From assembly GCF_003781945.1 (NCBI RefSeq), contig NZ_RJJW01000002.1, forward strand, positions 124,015 through 188,014: 64,000 nt of DNA. Reading direction: 5' to 3'. The number at the start of each line of letters is the position of its first letter. The first letter of the stretch is position 1. The stretch is from Halorubrum sp. CSM-61. Its GTDB lineage: Archaea > Halobacteriota > Halobacteria > Halobacteriales > Haloferacaceae. The position numbers and the translations under genes were made by a program. Positions 25,477 through 36,349 of this stretch are shown in pieces. The notes under the pieces were generated by a model that had not been told where the DNA came from, did not search any database, and saw nothing but the letters and a program-made list of their open reading frames with translations.

Positions 25477-26570
25477 GTGTCGCACGGGCGACTCTCGAAC
25501 GACCGGGGCGGCTTGCGGGGCATCGTCCGAGGCGGGTCGGGGGGTGAGTCTCCGGTGATCTCCCCCCGAACGCTTCGGAACCTCCGGAGCGAGCTGTCTC
25601 GGAGCCTCCTCGCGAAGTTCGGTATCGCGATCCTCGCCGTGATCCTCTTCACGGCGGTGTTCGCCCCGCTCTTGGCACCGCACGACCCGACGGACCAGAA
25701 CCTCGACAACGCGAACGTCCCGCCGCTCGGGTTCACGGCGACGGAGAACCAGACGACCTCGGAGACCGTCGACGGCGAGGTGCAGATCGTCGAGGAGGAG
25801 GTCGTCGTCAACACCACGGCCGAGCACCCGCTCGGCACCGACTCGCTCGGCCGCGACGTGCTCTCCCGGACCATGTTCGGCGCGCGCACGTCGCTTCTGG
25901 TCGGCCTGTTCGGGACGGCGATCGCCGTCGTGCTCGGCGTCACCGTCGGGATCACCGCCGGCTACTACGGCGGTCGGGTCGACGACGCGCTGATGCGATT
26001 CGCCGACGTCATGCTGGCGTTCCCCTCGCTCGTGCTTGCGATCGCGCTCATCGGGCTGTGGGGGCAGGCGTCGCTGCGCATCCCCGACCCGCTGGTCGCG
26101 TTCGGGATCGCGTCCGCGGAGATGCCCGAGGACATCGTGTTACCGGGGACCGTGATCGTCGTCGTCGCGCTCGTGAACTGGGTGTGGTTCGCCCGCGTCG
26201 CGCGCGGCGAAGCGCTCTCCGTCCGCGATCAGGAGTACGTGAAGGCGGCGCGATCGATGGGCGGAAGCGACCTGCACGTGATACTCAGACACGTGCTTCC
26301 GAACAGCCTGACGCCGATCTTAGTGCTCGCGACGATCCAGATCGCCGCGATCATCCTGCTGGAGTCCTCGCTGTCGTTCCTCGGCTTCTCGGGGGCGCAG
26401 CTCTCGTGGGGCTTCGACATCGCGCAGGGGCGGCAGTACCTCTCGTCGTCGTGGTGGATCGCCACCGTCCCCGGGCTGGCCATCGTCGCCGCCGTCGTCG
26501 GGATCAACCTGATCGGCGACTGGCTGCGCGACGCCCTCGACCCGGGCATCGAGGGACAGGGGGGTGCGCC

Positions 26571-26574
<4 letters not shown>
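25477..26574 (+). CDS. dppC: Peptide ABC transporter permease, DppC type
   Basis: 365 residues from GTG 25477; GTG 25555, giving a start just before Ile-Ser-Pro-Arg-Thr-Leu-Arg-Asn, is an equally reasonable alternative. Six membrane helices; first near 50-72, then an acidic external loop of about 50 residues, then the core with EAA motif Tyr-Val-Lys-Ala-Ala-Arg-Ser-Met-Gly-Gly-Ser (about 251-261) and the Gly-Thr-Asp-Ser-Leu-Gly-Arg-Asp DppC signature. The stop overlaps the following ATPase gene (GTGA). It forms the membrane channel with DppB. Confidence 0.9.
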
Positions 26575-27807
<1,233 letters not shown>

Positions 27808-27815
<8 letters not shown>

Positions 27816-29139
27816 TCCCCTCGTCACCGTCGACGGCCTCGAGAAGTACTACTACGAGAACGACACGCTGCTCGACCGGCTGACCGGCGCGGAGCCGGAG
27901 GCGGTGCGGGCGGTCGACGGAGTCTCCTTCGACGTCCGCGAGGGCGAGACGCTCGGCGTCGTCGGCGAGTCCGGCTGCGGGAAGTCGACGCTCGCGGAGA
28001 CGCTGATGCGGCTCCGCGAGCCGACCGGCGGCTCCGTGACGTTCGACGGCGACCCCGTCTTCGAGCTCTCCGGCGGCGACATGGACGCGTTCAGGCGGCG
28101 GGCGCAGGTGATGTTCCAGGACCCGTTCTCCAGTCTGGACCCGCGGATGACCGCCGGCGAGATCATCACGGAGCCGCTCGCGATCCACGACGTGGGGACC
28201 GCCGCGGAGCGGCGCGAGCGCGCCGAGACCCTCCTCGAGGAGGTCGGCCTCTCCGCCGACCAGATCGACCGGTACCCCCACGAGTTCTCCGGCGGGCAGC
28301 GCCAGCGCATCGGGTTCGCCCGCGCGCTCGCCATCGATCCGGAGTTCGTCGTGCTCGACGAGCCGGTGTCCGCGCTCGACGTGAGCGTGCAGGCGCAGGT
28401 GTTGAACCTGCTCGCCGACATGCAGGCGGAGCGCGACCTGACGTACCTGTTCATCGCGCACGACCTCTCCGTGGTGCGGCATATCTCCGATCGGGTCGCC
28501 GTGATGTATCTCGGCGAGATCGTCGAGATCGGCCCCACCGAGGAGATCTTCGAGGACCCGCAACACCCGTACACGAAGGCGCTGCTGGAGTCGGTCCCGC
28601 GGGCGGACACCGACGAGCGGGACCGCGTCGTCGAGACGATCCGCGGCGACGTGCCGTCGCCGCGGGACCCGCCCTCGGGCTGCTCGTTCCGGACGCGGTG
28701 CCCGGAGCTGATCCAGCCGCCGTGGCTGGACGCGCCGCAGGCGGCGTTCCGCGAGATCAGCGAGTTCAGGACCCGGATCGAGAACGGCGACATCGACGTG
28801 GACACGCGGTGGGAGCGGGTCGGCGATCCGGACAGAGAGGACCGGGCGGCGTTCGTCGACGCGCTCCGCGAGGAGGCGTTCGACGAGGACCTGCCTGACA
28901 ACGACGAGGAGACGGTCCGCGAGGCGATCCGCGCGCTCGCCGACGGCGATCGCGAGGCAGCCGCGGCGACGCTGCGGGAGCGCTACCGGTCGCCCTGCGA
29001 GGCTATCGATCCCGCGCTGCCGGCGGGAAACCATCCCGACGCGTGCCTGCGGAACGAACAGCCGGCCGACGTGGAGGCGGCCCGCGAAGAGTGGGAGGCG
29101 GATCACGACGCTCCGGAGGTCGGAGCGTCGTCGCGGTAG
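27808..29139 (+). CDS. dppF: Peptide ABC transporter ATPase, DppF type, with enlarged C-terminal domain
   Basis: 443 residues. Walker A Gly-Glu-Ser-Gly-Cys-Gly-Lys-Ser, signature Phe-Ser-Gly-Gly-Gln-Arg-Gln-Arg, Walker B Val-Val-Leu-Asp-Glu-Pro. It overlaps dppD by eight bases. The C-terminal oligopeptide domain begins with Cys-Ser-Phe-Arg-Thr-Arg-Cys-Pro (about 291-298) but is split by roughly 100 acidic helical residues before Pro-Cys-Glu-Ala and the late Ala-Cys-Leu that close the cysteine set. The usual family member has about 15-25 residues in this place. The insertion is colinear with the frame and not a frameshift. It ends the operon. Confidence 0.92.
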
Positions 29140-29203
29140 CTCCTCGGGGAATTCTGGCGACGCGTGGCGAAACGATCGGAGCGGCGGCGGTCGCTCTCCC
29201 TCC

Positions 29204-30046
29204 CTACCGCTCCCGCACGACGACGAACTCCGCGAGGTCGCGGAGGTACTCGATCGCCTCCGTCTCCGGCGGGTCGGCGTCGTCGAGCGCGGCCAGGGCG
29301 AGGTCGGACTGCTCGCGGGCGCGCTCGTCTATCTCCGCGGGCGACAGCGACGTGACCTGCAGGACCGAGGGGCGGTCCATCTCCGCGTCCTGCCCGGTCG
29401 GCTTCCCGAGGTCGTCGGCGTCCGCGGTCGCGTCGAGCACGTCGTCACGCATCTGGAAGGCGACGCCGACGCGCTCGGCGTACTCGCCGAACGAGGCGAC
29501 CGCGTCGGGCTCGGCGCCGCCGGCTATCGCGCCGAGCTCGGCGGCGGCCCGGAACAACGCGCCGGTCTTCCGGCGGGCGAGCTCCATGTACTCCTCCTCG
29601 GTGGTCGGCCGGGCGGCCAGCTCGGTGGCCTCTCCCTCCCCGAGTTCGACGAGCGCCTCGGCGACGGTCCGCATCGCGCGGGGCTCTGCGGAGAAGAGCG
29701 CGAACGCCTCGCCCAGCAGTCCGTCACTGGCGATGATCGCCGGGCCGTAGCCGTACTCGGCCCACGCCGACGGCGTGCCGCGGCGCACCTCGGAGCGGTC
29801 GATGATGTCGTCGATCACGAGCGACGCGTTGTGGACGAACTCGATCCCGGCCGCGAAGTCGACGGCGGCGTCGGGGTCGCCGTCGAACGCCTCGCAGGCG
29901 AGGATCGTCACGGCGGGGCGGACCCGCTTGCCGCCGGCGAGGACGACGTGGCCGACCTCCGCGGACAGCTCGTCGGGCTCGACCTCGTCGATGACGGCCT
30001 CCAGCCGCTCCTCGACCAGCGCGACCCGGCGCTCCAGGTACTCCAT
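29204..30046 (-). CDS. Short-form polyprenyl (geranylgeranyl-type) diphosphate synthase
   Basis: 280 residues. First Asp-rich motif Asp-Asp-Ile-Ile-Asp near 78-82 and second Asp-Asp-Val-Leu-Asp near 202-206, plus Gly-Gly-Lys-Arg-Val-Arg-Pro near 38-44. It condenses isopentenyl diphosphate with an allylic diphosphate, supplying C20 chains for ether lipids, or carotenoid precursors. It is shorter than the main IdsA enzymes (about 330-350 residues); haloarchaea encode more than one paralogue, so product length is uncertain. It ends 64 bases from the ABC operon, convergently. Confidence 0.88.
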   Translation of the reverse strand: MEYLERRVALVEERLEAVIDEVEPDELSAEVGHVVLAGGKRVRPAVTILACEAFDGDPDAAVDFAAGIEFVHNASLVIDDIIDRSEVRRGTPSAWAEYGYGPAIIASDGLLGEAFALFSAEPRAMRTVAEALVELGEGEATELAARPTTEEEYMELARRKTGALFRAAAELGAIAGGAEPDAVASFGEYAERVGVAFQMRDDVLDATADADDLGKPTGQDAEMDRPSVLQVTSLSPAEIDERAREQSDLALAALDDADPPETEAIEYLRDLAEFVVVRER

Positions 30047-30104
30047 CTATCGCCCGGAGGGACCGGTCGCGCAAAGGCCTAACGGAACGGTCGCCGGCCT
30101 CGCC

Positions 30105-30773
30105 TCACTCGAAGCGGATCCCGAGGTCGTGGAGCCCGTCGTTGTTCTCGGCGACGTTGATCAGGAGCGGCGTGAGCGCCTCGATCTCCGGGGCGTTGGC
30201 GACGCCGCCGGCGTCGAGCGCGCGCAGCCCCTCGATCCCCTCCGCGAGGTCGGTCACGGTCGCCTTCGCGTCCTCGTCGTCGCCGATCACGAGCGTGTCG
30301 ATCCCGAGGTCGGCGTCGAGGTTCGCGAGGCGGGCGGCCGCGAGGTTGTGGAACGCGCCCACGACGTCGACTCCCCCGGGCGCGGCGTCCGCGGCGATCC
30401 GCGTCACCGAGCCCGCGCCGGGCTTGTGGTAGTGAAAGCCCTCGTCGTCGCGCTTCATCCCGGTCGCGGGAGAGACGAGCACGTCGCCCGGATCGAGCGC
30501 GTCGGCGATCCCCTCGACGGTGTCGCCGACGTGGTACGGCGGGACCGCGAGCACGACGACCTTGGCCGCGGCGGCGGCGACCTCGTTCTCGGCGCCCGCC
30601 ACCGCGGCGTCGATACCGCGGCTGTCGAGCTCGGTGGTGTACTCCTCGGCCTTGGTCTCCGCCTTCTCCGCGTCGCGCGAGCCGACCGTGACCTCGTGAC
30701 GGGTGTCGGCGGCGAGCCGGAGCGCGAGCCCCTGTCCGATATCGCCCGTTCCGCCGAGTATCGCGATTTTCAT
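30105..30773 (-). CDS. npdG: NADPH-dependent F420 reductase
   Basis: 222 residues. N-terminal Rossmann motif Ile-Leu-Gly-Gly-Thr-Gly-Asp-Ile-Gly-Gln-Gly, then Gly-Ser-Arg-Asp near residue 30 that fits NADP phosphate binding, and Val-Gly-Ala-Phe-His-Asn-Leu near 140. The family transfers hydride between NADPH and coenzyme F420, linking F420-dependent redox to the NADP pool. The length is usual. It sits 59 bases upstream of the prenyl synthase on the same strand, so the two may share a transcript. Confidence 0.92.
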   Translation of the reverse strand: MKIAILGGTGDIGQGLALRLAADTRHEVTVGSRDAEKAETKAEEYTTELDSRGIDAAVAGAENEVAAAAAKVVVLAVPPYHVGDTVEGIADALDPGDVLVSPATGMKRDDEGFHYHKPGAGSVTRIAADAAPGGVDVVGAFHNLAAARLANLDADLGIDTLVIGDDEDAKATVTDLAEGIEGLRALDAGGVANAPEIEALTPLLINVAENNDGLHDLGIRFE

Positions 30774-30894
30774 ACGATCAGTCGCGGCGCTCGCGTCTTA
30801 GTGGTTGCGTGACCGGCCGTCCTCGCCACCGTTCGGACCGGGCGCCCCCGCCCGGATCGGGGGCTTCTTTTCCGAGCGTGGCGAGCCGACGCCC

Positions 30895-31200
30895 ATGGAC
30901 GAGCAGGACCGCGTCAGCGCGTTCGTCGACGAGCACGGACTCGAAGCCGACCTCCCGTACCGCGTCCTCGACCTGGAGAGCGAGGTCGGCGAGATCGCCA
31001 AGGAGGTGACGACGTCGACCGAGTACGGAAGCGACCCCGACGCCGCCGCGATCGCGACCGACGAGATCGGCGACGCGCTGTTCGCGCTGCTCGCGCTCGC
31101 CGACGCGGCCGAGGTCGACGCGGGGGACGCGCTCGACGAGTCGCTGGCGAAGTACGAATCCCGGATCGACGAGTCGGGAGACGCGAGCTCCGGGCGCTGA
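30895..31200 (+). CDS. MazG-like nucleotide pyrophosphohydrolase
   Basis: 101 residues. The metal-binding pattern Glu-Ser-Glu-Val-Gly-Glu-Ile-Ala-Lys-Glu (about 29-38) followed by Asp-Glu-Ile-Gly-Asp-Ala-Leu-Phe-Ala-Leu-Leu is the MazG/all-alpha NTP pyrophosphatase signature. The family cleaves non-canonical or excess NTPs. ATG at 30895 is chosen because the upstream open codons are Pro/Gly-rich and a TATA-like CTTCTTTTCC stretch lies just before. Solo gene, divergent from npdG. Confidence 0.85.
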   Translation: MDEQDRVSAFVDEHGLEADLPYRVLDLESEVGEIAKEVTTSTEYGSDPDAAAIATDEIGDALFALLALADAAEVDAGDALDESLAKYESRIDESGDASSGR

Positions 31201-31246
31201 CGGACCGACTCGGCGATGGCCGACCGAACCGCGGAGCGCGGTACCG

Positions 31247-31435
31247 CTACTCCGCCGCCCTCTCACGCCGGTCGAGCGTCTCGTTGATCGCCAGCGGCAC
31301 GACGACCCCGCCGCCGATGAACAGCGCGAGGGGGACCCATTCCGGATACGACAGGTTCAGCGACTCGATCGCCAAGGCGACGGTGACCGTGAGGGCGATA
31401 CACGTCCCGATGACTGCGTTCTCGCGGGAGACCAT
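31247..31435 (-). CDS. Small two-helix membrane protein of unknown function
   Basis: 62 residues. Helices at about 8-25 and 32-52 (Val-Pro-Leu-Ala-Leu-Phe-Ile-Gly-Gly-Gly-Val-Val-Val-Pro) with a short loop Asn-Leu-Ser-Tyr-Pro-Glu-Trp and a charged tail Arg-Arg-Glu-Arg-Ala-Ala-Glu. No cysteine or other motif. It sits 50 bases downstream of the cbiP upstream operon end and could be an independent unit. Confidence 0.6.
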   Translation of the reverse strand: MVSRENAVIGTCIALTVTVALAIESLNLSYPEWVPLALFIGGGVVVPLAINETLDRRERAAE

Positions 31436-31486
31436 ACGCGATCCGTCGTTCGTATTCGTGAAATCGGTTGCGCCGCCCCGGCGCGG

Positions 31487-33067
31487 TCACCCCAACTCAC
31501 CGAGCCCCGCGGCCGCGAGATCGACGTGCTCGGCGACGAGGTCGGCGGCGCGGTCGTAGGGAGACCCGGATCGCGCCGCGTTCGGTTCCTCGACCGCCGG
31601 TCGCGACGTCCCGGCCGCCTCGAACACGCGATCGACGAACGCCTCTCGCACGCCCTCGTTCTCGAAGAGCCCGTGGAGGTAGGTCCCGAGCACGCGGTCG
31701 GTCGCCGCGCTCTCCGGGCCGAGCGGTCGGGCGGTCTCGTCGGTCGGCGACGACCGACCCATGTGGATCTCGTAGCCGGCCGCGGTCCCGGTCGCCCCCG
31801 CGATCGGACCGACCCCGTCGACGGGCCGAGTCACGCGCTCCACGCGCTTGTCGGGCGAAAAGCGGGTTTCGACCGGGAGCACGCCGACGCCCTCGACCTC
31901 GCTGGCCGGTCCCGTCCCCTCGACGTGGGCGCCCGTGATCCGCTCGCCGAGGATCTGGTATCCGCCGCAGATCCCGACGATCGGCCCCTCGAAGCCGCGG
32001 ATCGCCTCGTCGAGGCCCGCCTCGCGCAGCGCGAGCAGGTCGTCGACCGTGTTCTTCGAGCCGGGGAGCACGACCGCGTCGGCGTCAGAGAGGGGTCGGT
32101 CGGCCCCACTGCCGGACGCGTCGATCGGGACGTACGCCACCCGGACCCCGGGTTCGCGCGCGAGGGGTTCCAGGTCGGTGAAGTTCGAGATTCGGTGGAA
32201 CCGCGGGACCGCGACCCGGACCGCCTCGTCGTCGGGGACGCCGTCGTCCGCGCCGAGGACGCCGGCGACCTCGCCCCGGCCGGCGCCGCGATCGTCGCCC
32301 GCGTCCGGCAGCGAGAGGCTGTCCTCCGCCGGGAGGCCGGGATCGTCGTGGGGGACGACGCCCACGATCGGGACGCCCGTCCGGTCCTCGATCTCCTCGA
32401 TGCCGGGTTCGAGGAGGGACGGGTCGCCGCGGAACTTCGTGATGACCGCGCCGGCGACGCGCTCGCGCACGTCGTCGGGGAGGAGTTCGAGGGTGCCGTA
32501 GAGGCTCGCGAAGGCGCCGCCGCGCTCGATGTCGACCGCGATCAGGATCGCGGCGTCGGAAAAGCGGGCGCACTCGACGTTCGCGAGATCGCGGTCGTGG
32601 AGGTTGATCTCGGCGATGCTCCCGGCCCCCTCCGCGACGATCACGTCGTGGTCGGCGGCCAGTCGTCGGTGCGCCGCGACCGCGGCGTCCCGCGCGCGGT
32701 CCCAGTGGGACTCGTAGTACTCGCCGGCCGCGACGTGGCCGACCGCCTCGCCGTCGAACACCAGCTGGCTCTCGCCGTCGCCGCGGGGCTTGAGCAGGAC
32801 GGGGTTCATGTCGGTCGTCGCCGGAACCTCGGCTGCCCGCGCCTGCACGTGCTGGGAGACGCCGATCTCGCCCCACTCTCCGTCTGGCGCGAGCGCGACG
32901 CGGGCGTTGTTGCTCATGTTCTGGGCCTTGAACGGGGCGACCGAGACGCCCCGGCGCGCGAGGAGCCGGCAGAGCCCGGCCGCGAGCGTGCTCTTGCCGG
33001 CGTGGCTGGCGGTGCCGGCGATCAGGACGGTGTCGGCGTCGGCGCCGGCGCCGGCGTCGGTACCCAT
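31487..33067 (-). CDS. cbiP: Cobyric acid synthase (glutamine-dependent)
   Basis: 526 residues. It amidates four side chains of adenosylcobyrinic acid a,c-diamide to cobyric acid using glutamine and ATP. N-terminal P-loop-like [11 protein letters not shown]; C-terminal class I glutaminase with nucleophile in Val-Gly-Ile-Cys-Gly-Gly-Tyr-Gln and a late His in Gly-Thr-Tyr-Leu-His-Gly. ATG at 33067 is chosen; the 18 extra upstream codons are Gly/Arg/Ser-rich and not family-like. Last gene of the nine-gene cobalamin operon, 16 bases after cobO. Confidence 0.94.
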   Translation of the reverse strand: MGTDAGAGADADTVLIAGTASHAGKSTLAAGLCRLLARRGVSVAPFKAQNMSNNARVALAPDGEWGEIGVSQHVQARAAEVPATTDMNPVLLKPRGDGESQLVFDGEAVGHVAAGEYYESHWDRARDAAVAAHRRLAADHDVIVAEGAGSIAEINLHDRDLANVECARFSDAAILIAVDIERGGAFASLYGTLELLPDDVRERVAGAVITKFRGDPSLLEPGIEEIEDRTGVPIVGVVPHDDPGLPAEDSLSLPDAGDDRGAGRGEVAGVLGADDGVPDDEAVRVAVPRFHRISNFTDLEPLAREPGVRVAYVPIDASGSGADRPLSDADAVVLPGSKNTVDDLLALREAGLDEAIRGFEGPIVGICGGYQILGERITGAHVEGTGPASEVEGVGVLPVETRFSPDKRVERVTRPVDGVGPIAGATGTAAGYEIHMGRSSPTDETARPLGPESAATDRVLGTYLHGLFENEGVREAFVDRVFEAAGTSRPAVEEPNAARSGSPYDRAADLVAEHVDLAAAGLGELG

Positions 33068-33083
33068 CCTCTCGCTCACGGTC

Positions 33084-33839
33084 TCAGTACTCCGTCCCCC
33101 GCCGGGCGCGGTGGCCCGCATCGAACGGGTGAGCCTCCTTCCGGACGTTCGTGATCAGGTCCGCCACGCCGTCGAGGTAGTCGGGCTCGTCGTGGCTCCC
33201 GGTGAGGACGAGTTCGAGGTTCTCGGACTTCGACTCCGCGAGCGCGACGACATCCTCGGGGTCGACGAGCCCGCGGTCGGCGGCGTACAACACCTCGTCG
33301 AGTATCAGCATGTGGACGCCCTCGTCGGGGTCGTCGTCGAGCGGGAGGGGGTCGGTCAGGTCCGCGTCGGCGGCGCCCGCGACGAGCGCCTCCGCGCGTT
33401 CGAAGGCGGCCTCCGCCTTCGCCGCGTGCTCGTCGTCGCCGGAGCCGTCGAGGAGCCCGTGCCAACCGTAGTGGCCCGCGTTCTCGTAGGAGAAACCGGG
33501 CATCGCGGCGATCGCGTTGTACTCTCCCCTGACGCCCTCGACGCTGTCGGCGCCGCCCTTCATGAACTGGAGCATGTGGACGCGGTAGCCGTGGCCCGCG
33601 GCTCGAAAGCCCATCCCCATCGCCGCCGTGGTCTTCCCCTTGCCGTCGCCCCACCACGCCTGCACGAGCCCGAACTCCTCGGGCGCGGCCGGCTCGATCG
33701 GCTCCGGTTCGGGGGCGACGCCGCCGCCGGGGGTGCGCGCCCGGTTCGCCGCCCGGTCGTCGCTCTCGGTCGGTTCCGCCGTGGTCTCGTCGCTCGGTGC
33801 CGCCGCGTCGTCGATGGCGTCAGTGTTATCAGTTGTCAT
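33084..33839 (-). CDS. cobO: Cob(I)yrinic acid a,c-diamide adenosyltransferase
   Basis: 251 residues of the CobA/CobO/BtuR type. Walker A-like [10 protein letters not shown] near 60-70 and Leu-Ile-Leu-Asp-Glu-Val-Leu in the middle. It attaches the 5'-deoxyadenosyl group to the cobalt of the corrin ring. The first 50 residues are a haloarchaeal Asp/Glu/Ala/Pro-rich extension ahead of the conserved core. ATG overlaps the cbiZ stop by four bases. Confidence 0.93.
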   Translation of the reverse strand: MTTDNTDAIDDAAAPSDETTAEPTESDDRAANRARTPGGGVAPEPEPIEPAAPEEFGLVQAWWGDGKGKTTAAMGMGFRAAGHGYRVHMLQFMKGGADSVEGVRGEYNAIAAMPGFSYENAGHYGWHGLLDGSGDDEHAAKAEAAFERAEALVAGAADADLTDPLPLDDDPDEGVHMLILDEVLYAADRGLVDPEDVVALAESKSENLELVLTGSHDEPDYLDGVADLITNVRKEAHPFDAGHRARRGTEY

Positions 33840-34573
33840 GGTTCGAAGACCTCCGCCCGGTCGTCGGAGACGACGCCGTGCTCGGCGTCGGCCGGCGGAC
33901 CGGGGTACTCGCCGTCCGGGTACCGCGACCGCAGGCTCGCGCGGACCGCGTCCCGGACGCAGACGCGGGCCGCCGCGCCGACCGGGGTGGCGCTGCCCGA
34001 GAACGCCGCCGGCTCCCCGGTCGGGTCGTCGCCGACGACCACCGCGTCGCTCGTCGTCCCCGGCACGTCCGCCGTCGCCAGCAGCGTCGCGGCCTTCGCC
34101 TCGGCCGCGACCGCGACGAGGTTCGCCGCCGCGCCGTCCGCGAGCCGGCGGGTCGTGCCGACGGTCAGGTTGACCGTGCCGGGCCGCGGCGGGTCGTCCG
34201 TCGCCGCCTCGGCGTTGCAGTTGAGGTCGCCCGCGTCGTCGTTCGTCGCGCCCGCCGGCTCCATCGGCAGCGTCGCCGGGTTCGACAGCCCGACGGTCGC
34301 GTACGCGACGACCGGCCCGAAGCGCGCGCCGCGGACGTGAGCCATCGACACGCCGGTGAACAGGGTCGGCGGGGCGCCCTCGCTTTTAAATTCGGCGTGG
34401 GCCAGCCGCTCGTCGCGGTACGCGCCGAGGTCGGTCCGATCGAACCCCTCCGGCACCGAGACGTTGTAGGCGGCGTCGGCCCGCGATCGGCCGCCGCCCC
34501 AGCCGGTCGAGAGCCAGCGCGTCTCGGGGCGGCGCAGGCGGAGCACCCCCTCGCGGACGGTCGCGTCAAACAT
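33836..34573 (-). CDS. cbiZ: Adenosylcobinamide amidohydrolase
   Basis: 245 residues. CbiZ removes the aminopropanol side chain from adenosylcobinamide to give adenosylcobyric acid, which lets archaea salvage incomplete corrinoids. The family segments Val-Leu-Arg-Leu-Arg-Arg-Pro, Ser-Thr-Gly-Trp-Gly-Gly-Gly and Ala-Tyr-Asn-Val-Ser are present near the N-terminus, with Asn-Cys-Asn-Ala-Glu-Ala and Val-Asn-Leu-Thr-Val-Gly-Thr in the middle. It overlaps cobD by eight bases. Its position inside the operon couples salvage to de novo loop assembly. Confidence 0.9.
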   Translation of the reverse strand: MFDATVREGVLRLRRPETRWLSTGWGGGRSRADAAYNVSVPEGFDRTDLGAYRDERLAHAEFKSEGAPPTLFTGVSMAHVRGARFGPVVAYATVGLSNPATLPMEPAGATNDDAGDLNCNAEAATDDPPRPGTVNLTVGTTRRLADGAAANLVAVAAEAKAATLLATADVPGTTSDAVVVGDDPTGEPAAFSGSATPVGAAARVCVRDAVRASLRSRYPDGEYPGPPADAEHGVVSDDRAEVFEP

Positions 34574-35639
34574 CGTCGCCCTCCGGGTCGGTCGCTTCCG
34601 CGCCGGTCGGATCGCCCTCGCCCACGTCCAGCGCCGCGAGCAGCCGGTCGTTCTCGGCGGGTCGGCGTACCGCGACGCGGACGTGCGAGTCGAGCCCGCG
34701 GAAGGTGGTCGCGTCCCGGACCGCGACGCCGCGGTCGCGGGCGTCCGCGATAATCCGCTCGAAGGACCGGCCGCCCTCTGCCTCCCCCACGTCGAGCAGC
34801 AGGAACGGCGCCTCCGAGGGGGTCACGTCGTACCGTTCCGCGAGCGCCGCGGCCATCCGCGACCGCTCCGTGCGGACGCGCTCGCGGGTTTCGCTTATAA
34901 ATTCCTCTTGCCGCATGCAGTGCGCACCCGTCGCGAGCGCCGGGACGCTCACGTTCCACGGGCGCCGGGCGCACTCCAACGCCGCGCCGAACTCGCCCGT
35001 CGCGACCGCGAAGCCCGTCCGGATCCCGGGGAGCCCGAACAGCTTCGTCAGCGATCGGGCGACGACGACGCCCTCAGCTCCCGCGAGCGAGGGGCGATCG
35101 GTGAATCCGCGGAACGCCTCGTCGACGAGCAGGGGCGTGTCGGCCGCGCGGCACCGCGCCGCGAACCGCTCCAGCTCCCCGTGCTCGTAGTCGGTTCCCG
35201 TGGGGTTGTTCGGGGCGCAGACGACCGCGAGCGCGTGGTCGGCCGGGTCGGCGTCGAGGACCGCGTCGGCCGCGACGAAGGCGGGCTCGCCGCCCTGCAG
35301 TCGAACCTCGCGGGCGTATTCGCCGAAGCTCGGCGCGGGGAGCAGGGCGGTGTCGCCCGGGTCGACCGCGAGCGCGACCGCGGCCCGGATGGCGGCGAGC
35401 CCGCCCGGCGTCGGCACGACCGCCACCGGATCGCAGTCGACGTAGTCGGCGGCGGCCTCGCGGAACGCTTCGGGCGGCTCCGCGGGATACGAGCGCGCCG
35501 CCACGAACGCCTCGCGGTACGCCTCCTCGACGCCCGGCGGGACCTCGGGGTTGGTGTTCGCCGAGAAGTCCAGCAGGTCTGGGTCGTCGCTGCTGCCGTG
35601 CGGTTCGCGGTCGACGCCGAGCGCGGTGTCGAGGTTCAT
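34566..35639 (-). CDS. cobD: L-threonine-O-3-phosphate decarboxylase, CobD type
   Basis: 357 residues, a PLP aminotransferase fold. It makes (R)-1-aminopropan-2-ol phosphate for the nucleotide loop. Asn-Asn-Pro-Thr-Gly-Thr precedes the PLP lysine in Arg-Ser-Leu-Thr-Lys-Leu-Phe-Gly-Leu-Pro-Gly-Ile-Arg. The start Phe-Ser-Ala-Asn-Thr-Asn-Pro is typical of CobD (versus HisC). ATG at 35639 is supported by the four-base ATGA overlap with cobY; the longer frame upstream is cobY's shadow. Histidinol-phosphate aminotransferase is the close alternative, made less likely by context. Confidence 0.92.
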   Translation of the reverse strand: MNLDTALGVDREPHGSSDDPDLLDFSANTNPEVPPGVEEAYREAFVAARSYPAEPPEAFREAAADYVDCDPVAVVPTPGGLAAIRAAVALAVDPGDTALLPAPSFGEYAREVRLQGGEPAFVAADAVLDADPADHALAVVCAPNNPTGTDYEHGELERFAARCRAADTPLLVDEAFRGFTDRPSLAGAEGVVVARSLTKLFGLPGIRTGFAVATGEFGAALECARRPWNVSVPALATGAHCMRQEEFISETRERVRTERSRMAAALAERYDVTPSEAPFLLLDVGEAEGGRSFERIIADARDRGVAVRDATTFRGLDSHVRVAVRRPAENDRLLAALDVGEGDPTGAEATDPEGDDV

Positions 35640-36349
35640 GGGTCGGTGTGGTGTCGGTCCGAGTCGTCGGCCGGCGGCTCCTCCGGATCGCCCGCCAGCA
35701 GCCGCTCTGCGATCCGCACGTCCGACGGGTAGTTGACGTTGACGGCGAGCCGGGCGTCGTCGGTGAGATGGACCGCGCCGGCGTCGCCGTCGCTGTCGTC
35801 GTCCGCGGAGCCGTCGTCCTCCGCGTCCCTCCCGTTTCCGTCGCCCGCCCCGCCGCCCACCACGTTGATCCCGGCCGGAACGATCTCGCGGCCGTCGATC
35901 TCGGTCGTCGCGTCCGCGCTGACGCCCAGCTCGTGCTTCCGTGACGCCGGCACGCAGACGGTGAGCGAGTCGCCGTCGGCGGCGCGGGCCGCGTCGAGGA
36001 CCGCGTTCACCGCCGCTCCGTCGAGGAGCGGGAGGTCGGCGGCGACGGTCAACAGGGGATCTCCGCCCGCGTCGGCCGTTTCCATCGCGTGCTGTAAGTC
36101 GGCGACGTAGCCGTTCCCGGGGGCGTCGACGACCGACAGCGACGGGAGCTCGCTCGCCCGGTCGGCGAGGTGTTCCCGCGTCCGCGTCGCGTGCGGGGAG
36201 ACGACCGCGTGTCCCTCGTCGATCCGGCTCTCGGCGAGCGCGTCGAGGACGCGGTCGACCATCGGCCGCCCCGCGACCTCGCGGAGCGGCTTCTCCGTCT
36301 CGCCGCCGAGGCGGGTACCGCGGCCGCCGCACATCAGAAGCGCGTCCAC
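35636..36349 (-). CDS. cobY: GTP:adenosylcobinamide-phosphate guanylyltransferase
   Basis: 237 residues. CobY, the archaeal non-orthologous replacement of bacterial CobU, transfers GMP to adenosylcobinamide phosphate. The nucleotidyltransferase motif Met-Cys-Gly-Gly-Arg-Gly-Thr-Arg-Leu-Gly-Gly lies at the N-terminus. GTG at 36349 is chosen so that the first beta strand (Val-Asp-Ala-Leu-Leu-Met) is present; the ATG five codons later would remove it. An Asp/Glu/Gly-rich insertion at about 175-200 is a haloarchaeal feature. It overlaps cobS by 16 bases and cobD by four. Confidence 0.9.
   Translation of the reverse strand: MDALLMCGGRGTRLGGETEKPLREVAGRPMVDRVLDALAESRIDEGHAVVSPHATRTREHLADRASELPSLSVVDAPGNGYVADLQHAMETADAGGDPLLTVAADLPLLDGAAVNAVLDAARAADGDSLTVCVPASRKHELGVSADATTEIDGREIVPAGINVVGGGAGDGNGRDAEDDGSADDDSDGDAGAVHLTDDARLAVNVNYPSDVRIAERLLAGDPEEPPADDSDRHHTDP

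Noticed and set aside
35551-35736. Small plus-strand frame between cobD and cobY
   Set aside because: It lies opposite overlapping coding genes and has no promoter or family features.
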